From Macquaria australasica (lineage: Eukaryota > Chordata > Actinopteri > Centrarchiformes > Percichthyidae), in NCBI GenBank assembly GCA_005408345.1, contig SEMN01000041.1:1605501-1669500 (forward strand): DNA of 64,000 nucleotides. The letters are read 5' to 3'. Of the stretch, positions 50,369-63,235 are shown in pieces. Position 1 is the first letter of the stretch; every line of letters begins with the position of its first letter. The position numbers were made by a program, and so were the translations under genes. The notes under the pieces are model-generated. The model ran no database searches, was not told the DNA's origin, and was given only the letters and a program-made list of their open reading frames with translations.

Positions 50369-53300
50369 CAGTATCTGTGGGTTTGCATTTGTGAGGCATG
50401 TGTGTGCACATGTGAGTGTGTGTATTTGAGTGTCAGTGTGCATGAGTGTACTGTATAAATGTCACCAGATCATCTCTTTGTGGATGTGGCTGAGTAAGTA
50501 TAGCTCAGAAAAATCAATGTTGGGCCCCATAAGGGTAACATAAAACCACATAAGATTGTCTTTTTATTTCAAAACGTGTTAGCTAAGCTTTAGACTTAAA
50601 GCTTGGCCTGCAAATCATGTGGCATTTTTTTTGCTGAATAATGCAGTTCAAATAAAAACTGCAATACATGTGGATACAGCTCTTTTTTTACACTACATCA
50701 TTTATTTTTTAACTGCTCAGGAGCTGCTTTAATCAGAGTATGATTTCCTCTGTCATGACACCTGATTTGTGTTGGAAAGGAGTTTGTACAGCAGAGGAAT
50801 GTGTTCTCTTGTTCAGCGAGCTGTGTGAAACAACTGGGCAAATGCAGCCTCTTGTAATATGAAAATTGCAGCGACCAATAATGAGATTTTGATGTTTTTC
50901 CAAATGTGCAGCCCAACATGAAGCCTGTACATTCCTCAACTTATTTCATCAGCCTTCACTTCACCCCTGTCCCATTCACTCTTCCTCTTAACTAACTCCC
51001 TCTGCCTCTCCTCCCCACCCTGCCACCCTCCCTCGCCATCCCCGCACCCCCCTTGTTCAATCTCTGCACTGTCAGTTTCTGGCTCTCGCTTCTCCTTCAG
51101 TCATTGATCACGGTGGCAATAGTGTAGTGTTTGCCGGTCTGGAAATGTGTGTCTCGGCGGGGAGGGAAAGGAGATCAAACACTTTAATTACCACAGGCTT
51201 GTAGGTGGTGCCAGCTACAGGCAGCAGTCATGTAACAAGGACAGGTAGAAGAGAAACGCCCAGGCAAACACGGATGCATCAGAGCAAAAACCTCCTTAAT
51301 CTAGATGCACTCACTCTCACACTCACACACGTACATCAAGCAACATCATACAGTAAATACCTTTCCATTCTCACGTTCATACATCCTGCTGACATGTGTA
51401 TGCCAGGTAGAAAAACATTAAACTCTGCTGCACCTATTTATAGGAGAGGAAATCACTCCTGTATGCAAACACCATAAATGCATTAGTATACATACACAGT
51501 GAAACTCAGCATACTGTCTGTGATCATATACATCTTCATAAATCATATTTCCACTTCTTATCAAACTAACCAGCATGATCAGCCCATCTTTCACTAAAAA
51601 CGCAACATCCTGTACGACCTAAAAACCTATTGTCATTCAGCTTTTATCGCTCCACTGATTCATTTGTAGGACCTGCACTGATCCTGCAGAGAACTACATG
51701 GAAAGCAGGAAAAGGCTGACACAGACTAGCACTGTGATTGATGCCCTGTCTCGCTTGTCCCTGTGCTGATTCAGAGCTCCAGGCATTGTGGGAACCAACT
51801 CTCTACTTCACTGGTTTTTATTCCTACCAGGTAGTGCCTTCCTGTCACTCAGGGCCCAGCCATGACTGCACACAGTGTCAACCAGCTCATCAGATGTGTG
51901 AGGTGCCCAGACTTGTCAGAATTACAGTGTTTATAAGACTTAAGGTCAAAAGGCATTGCAAGGTCAAGAGAAAGGGTTATGTGACCTTTAAAAGTTGAGG
52001 AATTTATGTGGAATGATCGTCAAAACTTGTGAATTTAGTAATTGAGAGTGAGAGGGGGAAAATGAGAGATTTTCAAAGTATAACAGATAGGATCAAAGAA
52101 CAGGTAAATCATAAAAAGGCAATTACTTTAACATTAACACAAAGAGAGCAAGATAAAGTATAAGCATTCTAATTATGCCGGCTTCACAAAGCCTTTTGCT
52201 GGTGGGACTCTTGTAATTGTTCAGGTCGCTTTGTTTGTGGGTTTCTGGCTTAATGAGCAAATTATCTCAATACTGAATTTTAGTTTAGTCTGAGTGATGA
52301 AGTGTTTTCATTTTTCCCTGGAAAAAATTGAAGCAAGTGGCCAAATGTAATCAAGGAGACCAATTCCATCTTATTGTTTGTGAACATAATTTATATTTTC
52401 ATTGAGATCCTCCGCAAGGGGTGCCGTCGCTCAAAGGCCACACTGAAATAGAAGAGATAATTAAAGAGATATGTTCTATAATACAGGTAAAGGGATGATT
52501 GCATTCTCCCAGTGTTTCATCATCTCTTACCTGCACAGTATTATTTTTTATCTGCTTAAATGTACTGTTTCTACCAGTCCCACAGGGACTGCCAAAAATA
52601 TATCAGCTTTATGGCTGTTTGGTCTGGCTTGCACCACAGAAATGGATTTCATTTTTCATTAAGAGGTGAGGTCTTTGATATGGTGGATCAATTTTTCAGA
52701 AGTGTTTTTCTTTGATAAACAAGGGCCTTTTCCTCACCGGGTGAGCACAGGCACAGGCTTGGACCTAACCCAGCGCAGGTTGGAACAAGAGCAGTCAAAG
52801 AAATTATGGAGAAAATAGAGAGAGAGAGGAAGAGAGGATGAGGAAGAGGAGAGAGGGAGGGAGTCCTGGAGAGGGGCAGATGAAGATGCAGGCAGCAGCA
52901 ATGAAGAGTAGAGAATAAATATTTATGTCCTGTAATGTTTCTGCATGACAGATTCTATATCATATTTGAATGTGGTGCTACACCTCAACCATGAGAAATG
53001 TGTTGGCAATAAATTGCACACCACACCGATAAAGCACATTGGGGGATTTGGAAATACAGAGGAAGGGTAAATAGATAGGGGGTTCGTGCAGGAAAGAAGG
53101 GAGGAAGCAACGAGAGATGAGAGAGGGAGGAACAGAAGGAACAAGAAAGAAAGAAGTGATATGAAAGGAGGAGCAGAGGGAGGAGATGCAAACAACGCAC
53201 CGACAGACAGAAAATGACATCACAGGTATGGCAAATGGGACAGCGTACATCAAGCAGATCGAGATAGTGTACACAGGGAGCGTTGGCAAAAGAATGAAAG

Positions 53301-55060
53301 AGAGAGATTTGTGGCCCGCGGAGTGAAGGGCATGAAATGAATAGAGCCAGGGGGCCCACTGGAGTGTGTCCTGGGGATATGTGTGACTGGGTCAGGGAGA
53401 GGAGTGGGCTGTGGGAGCAAGGATGGTTGCAGGCAGGGTCTATAGAGCCAGCTGAAGGAAAGGGAGAAGAGACAGACAAGGCCCATTAACTCAGCAATAG
53501 TAGCTACCCAGAATCACCCAGGGAGGGGCAGCAGTTTGGATCTGCACTGATGGGAGAGAGGAAGGAGTATGTTTTAAATGGTAATCTGCAAAATCCTCAG
53601 TTTTTAGATTTATGTGGTGTCATTTATGGTGATGAGCGGTCCTAGCTGTGCTGTTTTGCACTGTATTTACATCAACTTAAAGACCCAATCTGTTTCTTTT
53701 TACCATATAATTACAACCATATTTATTTACATAGCTGAGGTTTTAGCTGATAATTGAAAATATAGGTCTGTTTTACTGCTGTAAAGCACACAGCAGCTAT
53801 TAACCTGCAATTCTGGCCAATATGCGTTTACAAATTGGTACTGTCCAAATATCCAGATTTGGCGATTTTGAGTTTTTCAAATAAACTGAAGGATTAAGTG
53901 TTCATTTACGGTTTGACATAATTCTCCTCCTCCTTAAGCTAAATTAACAATTTAAAAACCAATGGGGTTTGCTGTAAAATCCAACAAGTCTTCCAGATTA
54001 GACGACAGAATATGTTGTTTGTCAATGCCCTCTAGAACTCTCATAGAAGCGTTTTCTGATCTGATGCCACCATTGGCAGGATAACATCATGTCTGGAGCT
54101 GCGTCGTCAAGGTTACATTAATAAACACATGGTTAAGGTTCGGGGACTGGGCTCCTGTTTTATTTGTCTGTTCTTCGATTTATTCCAAATAGCTGCGACT
54201 TTGCATCTGACAGTGTTGCCAGGAAAAGACTTCACCCAGCACCAGCTGCTGCAACAGTTCTAAATCTAAAAACGTTCATGAGCTGGTCATAGGTTGAATC
54301 ACCGATGTGTAAAACAAATGGGCAGTAAAGAGTAGGTCAATATATATTTACTTAGATTAAATCGTCACAGATTATTGTTTTAAGTCCTGGATTGATTCCT
54401 AGAATTTACTGGTTTGAGCACTGACAATAAAAGAATGGGATGCGATTCGGTGCAGAGGTACAAACATTTTGTGATGAAGAATGCATGATGAGAAAAAAAT
54501 GAAATATATAACAAAGACAGATCGAAAGAGGGGAAAAGTCCTATTCACATGGGATTAATTTTATTCGGGCGCATAGAGTGATTTGTAATAATTGCGGCGC
54601 TTGATGGTGGTTTTAATCCACAGGGAATCTGCCGCATCTACTGTTTCAATCTCCCCCGTGCCATGAAAATTTGAGGCAGCTAGTGGTGGAATCAATGGAG
54701 GAGGGCTTTGAATAGGTTTTCAGTAGAAACTTCACATTTTGCTTTGCTGAATCAGGATGTGACAAATAGTAAAATCCTCAGATATTCAGAGCACGAGGTA
54801 TTACAGTTAAAGGTGTTAAGCAATAATTTTGATATTAACATTAAATCAAATGACTCTCCGTAATGTGAAACTGTGGGTTGTAACAGATCCCACAGATAGT
54901 TGGTAACATCTGCAGCACCAGGCAGTTTCAGCCTCTTTCAGATCACTGTTTTGGTTTGCTGGTCCACATTGTTGAGTCCCTCTGGCTCTCCCTGACCCCC
55001 GCATATTAAACTGTGGGCAGCCGCTCTCAGCGCTCATGCACACACAAGCTGATTGTAGGC
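49361..55060. other. Intergenic; simple repeats and unique sequence
   Basis: Holds a (GT)n microsatellite at 50332-50364, further GT-rich sequence to about 50440, and a purine-rich tract at about 52800-53200. The purine tract creates long opposite-strand frames of Ser/Leu/Pro-rich nonsense. Blocks 51100-51220 and 54550-54690 are complex and have TAAT-containing motifs; they may be regulatory. No gene is supported. Confidence 0.4.
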
Positions 55061-55079
55061 CTCCTGCCCAGCGTGAAAG

Positions 55080-55320
55080 GGTGGAGAGCCAAAGTAACTG
55101 AGTGGCTGGTGAACACAGTCGAACATCCAGGAAGCCAGAGAGAGCCAGATGTTTTTCTCAGGAGTTGGCGGACGAAACTGGTGAGAAAGCGCCAGTGAAT
55201 ATTGGACCTCATTCAACAGGTGGTGAGAAAGAGAGTTCCAATTGAATGCCTATGTTGCTCTGTTTCTTCTGGATGTGTAAGTAATGTTTGGCAATTGTTT
55301 GCTATCACATTAGCCCTGTG
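55080..55320 (+). repeat. Fish interspersed repeat, copy 1 of a nearby pair
   Basis: Shares with 56440-56690, in order and on the same strand, GGCTGGTGAACACAGT / AGCTGGTGAACATAGT, GAGCCAGATGTTTTTCTCAG / GAGCCAGATATTTCCCTCAG, GAGTTGGCGGACG / GAGTTGGTGGAGA, and CTTCTGGATGTGTAA / TGCTGGATATGTAA. I recognise the family as common in percomorph genomes but cannot assign its class. Non-coding. Confidence 0.65.
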
Positions 55321-56439
55321 ATAAATTGATAGTTTATTAAGGCTTGTTGCTGGTAGTTGCTTTTGGAGTCTACTAGAGATGAAACATTTTATGCAGCTTT
55401 AATTTCATTTTTCCAATGTGAAAGGTTTTAACAAAACGCAGGGATTGGACGGTAATACACACACAATAGTGCATGAGCAAACCTTTTCTTCCTCCTCTAG
55501 AATGTTTCTTGGACTATAATACAGGGACAATCTCACTTTGGTCCAAGCCTTTGCTGTTGATGTCCACATTGCAGCCTTGGACTATATGCACATGAGTGTG
55601 CCCATGCACTTTAATGCCATACAGCACTGAGAGGAAGCACTGATGTGTGACAGAATTGCCTGACGGCTGGCGATGTGCTAGCAGGCCGTATCAATGAAAG
55701 TGTCTTGCTTCTTTCCCTAAATGCGCTCAGACAGAGACAAAGACGGAGGCTACAGACTGAATCCCTGAAATGGACAGCCCTGGGATGCCAAGTGAAAGTC
55801 AAACAGTTTAGTGCAAAGTAGTTAGGGGCTGGAGCTCTGTCTGCCTGCTCCATTAATGGAGAGTCGAGCAGGTGAGAGCTGCAGTGGTGCAGAGGCTGGC
55901 ATACGCCAAGCTAGAGGGGTGAGACTGGCACAGTAGACCCCCTGCCTTCAGTGTCATCTGTCACCATCGGGGAAGTATGTGTGTGCTAGTGTGTGCATGT
56001 TTGTGTGTGTGTGTGTGTGTGTGTGTAGGTGCTCAGCAGGGTAAGGAGAGAAAGGAAGACAAGGGAGATGGAAGAGGGCAGAGTAGAGGGCAGGAAACCT
56101 GGCAGAGACTGAACAGGGAGACACAGCGCTGCACTGGCTCACAGTATTCAGGAAGGTAGACTGGAATAATTGATAATCCACAGCTGACACTCAGCTTCCA
56201 AACAGGTGAGTAGAATGGAAAAAGAGTTTATGTTTCTGGTGCAACAGTCATGTGAAAATCTGCATATAGATATCCAGTGTTTTCACTTCTTAGATCATCC
56301 TTTTTTGCTGTAAATATGTATTCAATTATTTAATCATTTCTGAAACAATAGCATACAGCAGAAAAACACAGGTAAAAAAAGACTCATTGTTATTGCAATT
56401 TAAGGTCTGAAATTTCCACTCTACCCCTCTAGCACCTCA
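55321..56439. other. Intergenic with a (GT)n tract; nothing else seen
   Basis: Unique sequence containing a TG microsatellite at about 56002-56026. No supported gene or repeat family. Confidence 0.45.
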
Positions 56440-56690
56440 TGCTACCTTTCTAGCACCAAACTGCAGACCGACAAAGTAAGCAACTAGCTGGTGAACATAG
56501 TGGAGAATTTAGCAGCTGAAGAGCCAGATATTTCCCTCAGGAGTTGGTGGAGACCAAAAACAGAGCTACAAGGAGTGAATAGGACTTGGACTTACATTCA
56601 GCAGGTGGCCAAACATGACTCCAAATGAATGATAATGTTTCGTATCTGCTGGATATGTAAATAGGCTGTTTGCTAACAAGTTCTCCATAT
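56440..56690 (+). repeat. Fish interspersed repeat, copy 2 of a nearby pair
   Basis: Second member of the family at 55080-55320, about 1.36 kb further on and in the same orientation. This copy keeps more of the sequence I know for the family (GCAGACCGACAAAGTAAGCA at the left, TAAATAGGCTGTTTGCTAAC at the right). Confidence 0.7.
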
Positions 56691-56884
56691 TAACTCAAAA
56701 TATGTTGATGCTGTGTTAACATCTTGTTTCAGCTTCCTTCGAGTGGCCCAAAAATCATTTATTGCAAGTTAAATAATTGGTTTAGGTTAGGGTTGGGGCT
56801 ATGCTAAGGCTTGGGTTATAGGGTTGTATGTAGAGATGCATTACATATGTAAGTGAGACTGTTTAACATCTAACTTTCTTAAGA

Positions 56885-57245
56885 CAAGGCAAGACAGCTT
56901 TAGCACATTTCAGACAGAGGCAATTCAAAGTGCTTTACACAGGCAAAGAAAAACATTAGAATGACATTCAAAACAATAAGAATAAAATCAATTAAGATGA
57001 AATAAAATGAAATTTTAAAATGAGATAAAATTAAATAAAATACATAAAAAGAAATAAAATATAGTTACAGTGCAGTAATAAGATGTAAGTTGCCAATGCA
57101 ACAAAGGAAATTAAAGTGCATTAGAGAAACCAATCAAGCAAAGGCACAGGAGAACAGCAGAGTTTTTAATTTAGGTTTGAAAGATTTGCATTTGGATCAA
57201 GAAAGTCTGACATTGTCTGCCAATCGTTTGCAATCTTTCGCATAA
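56885..57245 (-). repeat. LINE-type 3' end repeat (AAGGCAAG...GCACATTT type)
   Basis: Plus-strand motifs AAGACAAGGCAAGACAG, AGCACATTTCAGACAGAGGC and AATTCAAAGTGCTTTACACA are the well-known fish LINE tail read in reverse. A stretch related to TTGAAAGATTTGCATTTGGA and TCTGACATTGTCTG follows. No ORF remains. The LINE clade is not certain. Confidence 0.65.
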
Positions 57246-58998
57246 TTTTTGCATTAAATTTACTTTTAGGGTTGGTAGTCATAAAACGATGTAAGTCTTT
57301 GTTATGTCATGAAAACCTAAATGTAGTCTCAAAGCACATGATGCTTTAGGCTACAGCGTTAAGTTAGCTCACACCTTACAAACACAGTAAGAATGTGTTT
57401 TAGTAGTTTTCCCCCCTGGCCCATTCAGTAGCAACATCTTCCGTTACTTAAAGATGTTCAATAGGTTACAAGTCTTACAAAAGTCATTGTCACTAAATCT
57501 GCATTATTCTGCCATCAGCAAAAGCTTCCCTTTCAGGAGGTGAAATAAAGCTGGCTGATAAAAGGAAAAAGTACATTCAGCAGAGCAGAACATCAAGAAA
57601 TCACACACACTCGAGCACAGAAGTACTAGCCTTTATCATTCAAGTAATGCAAGCAATTTCCCATTTTATTTGTCCTTTCCTTTTCTTTCTTTTTTGATGA
57701 CAAGCTGCAAAGCCGGGCCCTTACATGACACACAGTCTTTTTCAGCCCATAACACCTTATAACCCCCTCTTGAGTTCCAATTTATTATCCAGCGGCAGAA
57801 TGAATAGTAGTTGAGGGACTTACAACCGACGATGCTCCCTCTCCTCCCTCTCCTCCTTTTGTAATCAAGATAAAAAAGACACGGCTCAGCAATAAGGTAT
57901 TAAAACCAATCCCAGCTCAATATGAACCCAACATGCATAGAAACATTAAAGTGCCTTCTGTAGGGTGGATGTATCCACTCATGCCCCTTTGTAGGTGGAC
58001 TCAAGAATGACAAGCTTCTGAGGATGTTTGTTTTTCCAATTATAACACAAATTATAACTTAATTTGTCGACTTAATTTTCAATACAATCCCCAATTAACC
58101 TCACCCGCATCAGAACAGAAAATAATTTGTGAGTTAAAAAATGTGTTCGGTCCAGTGAGTCACTTTTTAACCACAGCATGTAACTGTTTGGGGAGTTTGG
58201 TCCATCAAAGATGCAACTTAATCTGTCTCCCTCTCAGTTTTGTAAAGACCTCTCTTCACCTCCATCACTGCGCTCTGAGACATTTTGTTCCGACTACAGA
58301 GGCTTCTACCTCTCGTGTCTGTCTGCCTATTTATCTTTTTTTCATTTAACTTCTTTGCTTGTCTTTTGCCGCAGGGCACAGTATGTCATCGCGCAGAGCA
58401 GGTATTGCTGACAGGGTGTGACATTTAGGTGAGAATGCACAATGGCCTTGCAGGTCACTTTTATTCATTATCAAGCTGAGATCACAGCGAAATATTCTGC
58501 ACAGGTGTTAATATGTGTCACCTGCGTTGTCACTGTTGAGCTTTAGTCAAATCTCCTGAGCTGAAGATAAATCAGTCTGCCAATAGCCAGATGAGCTGAT
58601 CGCTTATTCCAAAATTACTTGCTCTGCTTTCCACCTTCCCCAGAGCTCTCCTGTTGTGCTTTGAAATTATCTCTCTAGATTTTGATATGCTGCTTTCAGA
58701 GATAATCTAACAATATAGCAATATTAAATTGCTTTTGCTTGGGACTTATGGCACTGGTCACTAATAATGAATCCACTTTCTTGGTGCCTGAAATTCAAAC
58801 TGAAATGATTGCTTTTAATACATTATAAACATTGCTAAAAAAAAAATCTGCATATTCTTGGTGTTTGTATTGATTTGTGTGCCTATTTAGTTAAAATTAT
58901 AATTATCAAACTAAAAAGTTTGCTTAATTTTTGGACTGTGATAGCACCCCATACATTGTTGTTCTCCAGGGGGGTGAATTTGGTTCCAACTGACAATG
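57246..58998. other. Intergenic; nothing recognised
   Basis: AT-rich, with no gene, RNA gene or repeat that I can name. Short frames near 58143-58411 have no support. Confidence 0.5.
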
Positions 58999-59862
58999 TG
59001 TGGGAGAAAAATCGAGAAGATGGGCCAGATGTCTTCAGGATCTTCACCACACTTTAAAAACTAACAGTCACTAATAAAGAAAACACTGAGTCCAAATGAG
59101 TTCAGATGTGAGCAGAGTTTACTGTTCAAGCAAGCAGTACAGCAAACACGAGTCCTTCCATGGAAGCACTGAACATGCAATGCACAGATCCTGCCTTTTA
59201 CACTTTTTCTGTTACCCCTCCTTCTGTGGTCTTACAACTTTAGTACCTCCCCTTGACCTTGAGCTACTATTTCTGTCAGACACCATTGTTTTTTCTTTTT
59301 ACCCGTTCTCCTGTAATCGAGAAATAATGGTGTCATCTTCTAGATGGTTCATGCTCCGAGAAATCTGATCTACTTGGTTCACGATAAATAATCGTGTCAA
59401 CTGCTAGGTGTTTTCCAAATCCCAAGGGCTCGTCTTCATCGGCCCTTAACTAATGGTGTCTGCCCATAGTGCTGAGTCTATTTTTAAAAACAAAACATGT
59501 TGTTTCAATGTCCTAGGTGCTTTCCATGTCCCTTAGTGCTTATCTAAACACCTGGAGTTTCCCATGTCCTTTAGATATGTTTACCGTTTACCTTACTTTG
59601 GGTTTTTCCATGGCCATTAGTGCTTTTGCTTATGTAGACACATATGTGAGAACTAAAACATCTGTTCTGCTGCTAGTCATGCTCTGATGTCCTTCATCTG
59701 TTTTGCTATGCTGCTTGTGCTCATTAACACTGTCTGAGTACATGTATTATACAGTTGTACACTTCATCAGACTTCCAGTGATTTATCAAACAATCATTAT
59801 TTTCATTATTATTATTATCATTTCCAGTGTTAAGACATACCATATAGCTTTTATTCCCCACA
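58999..59862 (-). mobile_element. Solo LTR-like element, copy 2, with 4-bp target duplication
   Basis: 864 bp. On the minus strand it begins TGTGGGGAATAAAAGC and ends TTTTCTCCCACA, so it has the TG...CA ends of LTRs. It is flanked by AATG at 58995-58998 and 59863-59866, a 4-bp duplication as made by several LTR-retroelement integrases. The TATA region matching copy 1 is mutated (TGTAAAAGG near 59194-59202), followed by the same AGTAAA motif. Its own target duplication shows an independent solo LTR, not one end of a provirus with copy 1. Gypsy-like or endogenous retroviral origin cannot be separated without internal genes, which are absent. Confidence 0.75.
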
Positions 59863-59866
59863 AATG

Positions 59867-62355
59867 CTGAAACTGATATTTTGATGGGTGCAATATCTGT
59901 GTGGGTGAGCACTAAAAATACGTAATATCACTGCCACACAGGCAGTTAACTGTCAACGTTGTTAGCCGTTGTTTAGTACCATCGGTGATTTAAGCACTCC
60001 CTACATTACTCCGTGCTGTGATTCGAATCACTAGCTAACATACGGAGCGCTGACGTTATCGGACCAGCCTACTTGTTGCTGTGTGTTTTGACAGTCTGGT
60101 CATTTACTGCTGCCACATCTCTAGCTAGACGCCCTCCTTTCTATAATGTTGGACGAAAACAGCCCTGAGTGTGCAGGAGCTGCAAAAGTTAAAATAACTT
60201 GAAGGAAAAGAGACATCTAGTGGTAATCAGTGCTTCCACACTCCAAGTGGAAGCTAGTTAGCCATTTACCCAGTGGAATACAGACTTAACAGCATGGGTC
60301 CTCCCAAAAGAAAAATCTTGTAAAGGGACAGATGTCTTAAATTGTCAAGTAACCAACATTATGTGGGCTTGTTGAAAAAGGGAATAAAAAAAACATCTTG
60401 TATCGATGTTCGTAGGCAATATAGTGCACCAGGGAGTTCATAAAACTCAAAACTCAAAACTCAAAACATAATTTACAGCCAAATAAAAATACAAAAAAAT
60501 CTACTGGATTACTAACCAGCCATCTTTGAGCATACTGGGGTCACACACTCTCCGTGAAAAGAAAACAGAATTACCAGGAAACTGGGCATAGAAGAGAAAT
60601 GCATCCCACTTGGATGGAAGACCAGCAGTGCATCTTGAAGCTAAGCCTTTGGAAGCAGCCACCCAGAAGTGGTGCCTGAAGCTAGAATTATACTGCTCCA
60701 CTCTCACAGTCAATCTTAACTATGGGGAAATGGGCACTTGGCCTCCTTAAGCAGGCTCAGCATCTGACACCTGCTGCAGTCTTGGGTTACAGGTGCATGT
60801 TGTCCCTTCAGGGCATTAGTTAGCAGCTCAGACCATCTTCCAGAGGAAAGGGCCGGGGAGAGACAGGAATGAAGCAAATGGATGTCAGGAGTTATCTGAT
60901 GGACTGTAGGTAGTGGAGGACACATGTCATGAGATTAGTGGTTGTTGGGAATTGCATTTGACATACAGTACAGTCCTTGGGAGCTGAGAAATACAAGATA
61001 GCTCTTTTAAAAGATATTTCTCAATGATGTTAAGACTAAAAAAATGATTTTTCAACAACACTAAATGTTATACTACTCTCTTATCGTGTGATGAGCAATT
61101 TACTTCATTATATCCTGGAAGTACATATAAGCATTTCAGTTTTGAGATTTCTATCACAATGCAATCAGCAGAGCACTGTGATAAACTCAATACATTCAAA
61201 AGCACATATCTAGCTGCAGAACCTTGAGAGATGTTTTTTCAAGGCAGCTTTTTCATTGCCTGCCTTCACTGTGAGGAGCTTTTCACAGCAAGCATTAAGT
61301 ACTCGGGACTGAACATGAGGGCCATCATTCACTGACGCCTTCTGCCAGAGCCACTTTTCACCATCCTCTTTTGGGTACAGAGTCAAATTCTAAGCAGTGT
61401 TTTTAGAGTGCCAAGGCCCCGTGTCGTGTTGCTTCAAAGACAAAGGCCCCGAGAAGTCCTGGAGAAGTCAGATTTTTTGCTATTATTCAGTCACTCGGAA
61501 GACAGTCAAGACAGTGCTGCGGAGCGTTTCTGCTGTGGCAGGGGTTTTCTGAAAGCACTTGGGTGGTGGGGGGGGAGGACACAGAACAAGATCAGCGAGG
61601 AGTTTTCCAAAGGTCACAGTGCCCATTCACACACCAATTTACATTGATCAGCACTCTCCACAGTTGTTTATGCACCAGGAGTTTTGCCCGGAAACCCTGC
61701 CATAAATCAACCATGGACCGAATCCAACATCAAGAAAAATCTAAAAGCCCTTTTTCATATGAACGCAGTAGCAACAATGGCTGCAGCAGAAGCGTTATCC
61801 TGACGTATCTCTTTGTGCTGTTAGACACCATTTGGTTTTCCCTCCCCAAGTTTAGTTTGCATTTGATGTAGATCAAAGCACAGCACATTTCACAAAGATT
61901 CAGACTGTGAATCCCAGTGGTCACTTGAAAGCACTGACAAAATAAATAAATAAATAAATAAAGAGGGAAGCTAAATTCTACTTGACAAGTATTCAGTCAG
62001 TCTGTAGGGGAGCCATTTGTCTAATTAATATATCAATGTTCACTAGTTTAGTTGGGCTAAAATGAATAATTACTGTAATGACTCAATTAGGTTTCATCCT
62101 CTGCTTTGCTTGGGGAGGCACCTATAAGTCTTTTTTTCCCCACTGTACACCTTCAGTTGTTTTCCCAGGACGATGGATATTTGACTTTCATGTGCACCAC
62201 AGTCAGCTGAATATATACATAGCACACACATAAGCCCATGAATATGGAAATTGTGCAAAACAGGTTGTGAGTGACTAACAACAAAGTTAGATTTTTCCTG
62301 GTATATGGAAAAAAAATAACTTGCCATGGGGAACTCATAACTACCAGATATTAAA
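59867..62355. other. Intergenic; nothing recognised
   Basis: Includes a small tandem ACTCAAA tract at about 60444-60467 and an (AAAT)n tract at 61940-61963. No gene is supported. The frame at 61408-61871 has no recognisable domain. Confidence 0.45.
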
Positions 62356-63235
62356 TGATAAGTTTGGCAATACTCTATATTTTCTTATAGTCAACAAATG
62401 CCATAAAAAGAACAAAACTAACAATGAAGTGAGCCTACTTGTATTGTCTGTGTAGCTAAAGCCTGATATAGCTTAATTCTCTGCCATAGACCTCCATTGT
62501 TGTCCAAAAACTCCTAAAAACACACAAATGAGCCACACCATTGCACTGGGTGACATGTTACTTCATTACAATGAATGGGCATGGCTAGTGATTCAATATG
62601 TATTAATTTGAAGCTGAAGATAATCCCCAAGAAAGGCACTTCTTCCATTAAGATAATGTTTGCTAATAATGCTAAGTCTACAGCCATGCTAGATGCTCTG
62701 TGAGGGTGTAGTCATGCACGGTAGTGCTTGAAGCTAAATGCTAAGGTCAGCATGCTAACATGCTTAGCGGGTACAATGTTCACCATGTTCACCAATTTAG
62801 TTTAGTGTGTTAGCATGCTAACATTTACAAATTAGCACTAAACACAAAGTACAGCTGAGGCTGATGGGAATGTCATTAGTTTTGCAGCTATTTGGTCGTA
62901 AACAAAAATAGTGGACAAATTAAAAATTTGACCTGATGATGGCGCTAGATGAAAAGTCAGGGAATCGCTACAGTTAATAAATTCATTTTGTGGGGACATG
63001 AGTGGCTGGATCAAATTTCATGGCAATCCATCCAATATTTGTGTAGACATTTCAGTCCAAACCACAAATGTCAACCTCACGGTGGCACCAAAAGGAAAAG
63101 TCAGGGGAATACCAAAGACATTAGGATTCATCCTCTGGGAACCATGAATATGTGTACAGAATTTCACGGCAATCCATCAAAAGTTGTTGAGATATTTCAG
63201 TCTGGACCGACCAACGTTGCCATCTCTTGAGCCAT
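62356..63235 (+). repeat. Percomorph interspersed repeat, copy 2 (long)
   Basis: Begins with the same motifs as 11565-11830, continues through a GCATGCTAACATGCTTAGC palindromic patch (about 62751-62769) and TTAGCACTAAACACAAAGTA, then two diverged tandem copies of a unit of about 140 bp. Each unit has a GGCGCTAGATGAAAAGTCAG / GGCACCAAAAGGAAAAGTCA motif and then a CATGGCAATCCATCCAA / CACGGCAATCCATCAAA motif. I recognise it as a very common perch-like fish repeat. Non-coding; the frame at 62949-63230 is a reading of the tandem units. Confidence 0.75.

Noticed and set aside
52923..53486. Overlapping minus-strand frames up to 164 codons, rich in Ser, Leu, Pro
   Set aside because: They are the complement of a purine-rich low-complexity tract, with several frames open at once and no domain.
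56780..56830. GGTTAGGGTTGGGG as interstitial telomere repeat
   Set aside because: Only one or two TTAGGG-like units; more like the degenerate GGTTAGGG text common in fish repeats.
32866..59862. The two LTR-like copies as the ends of one giant provirus
   Set aside because: Copy 2 has its own AATG target duplication on both sides, the copies differ by an indel of over 100 bp, and no retroelement genes lie between them in the right place.
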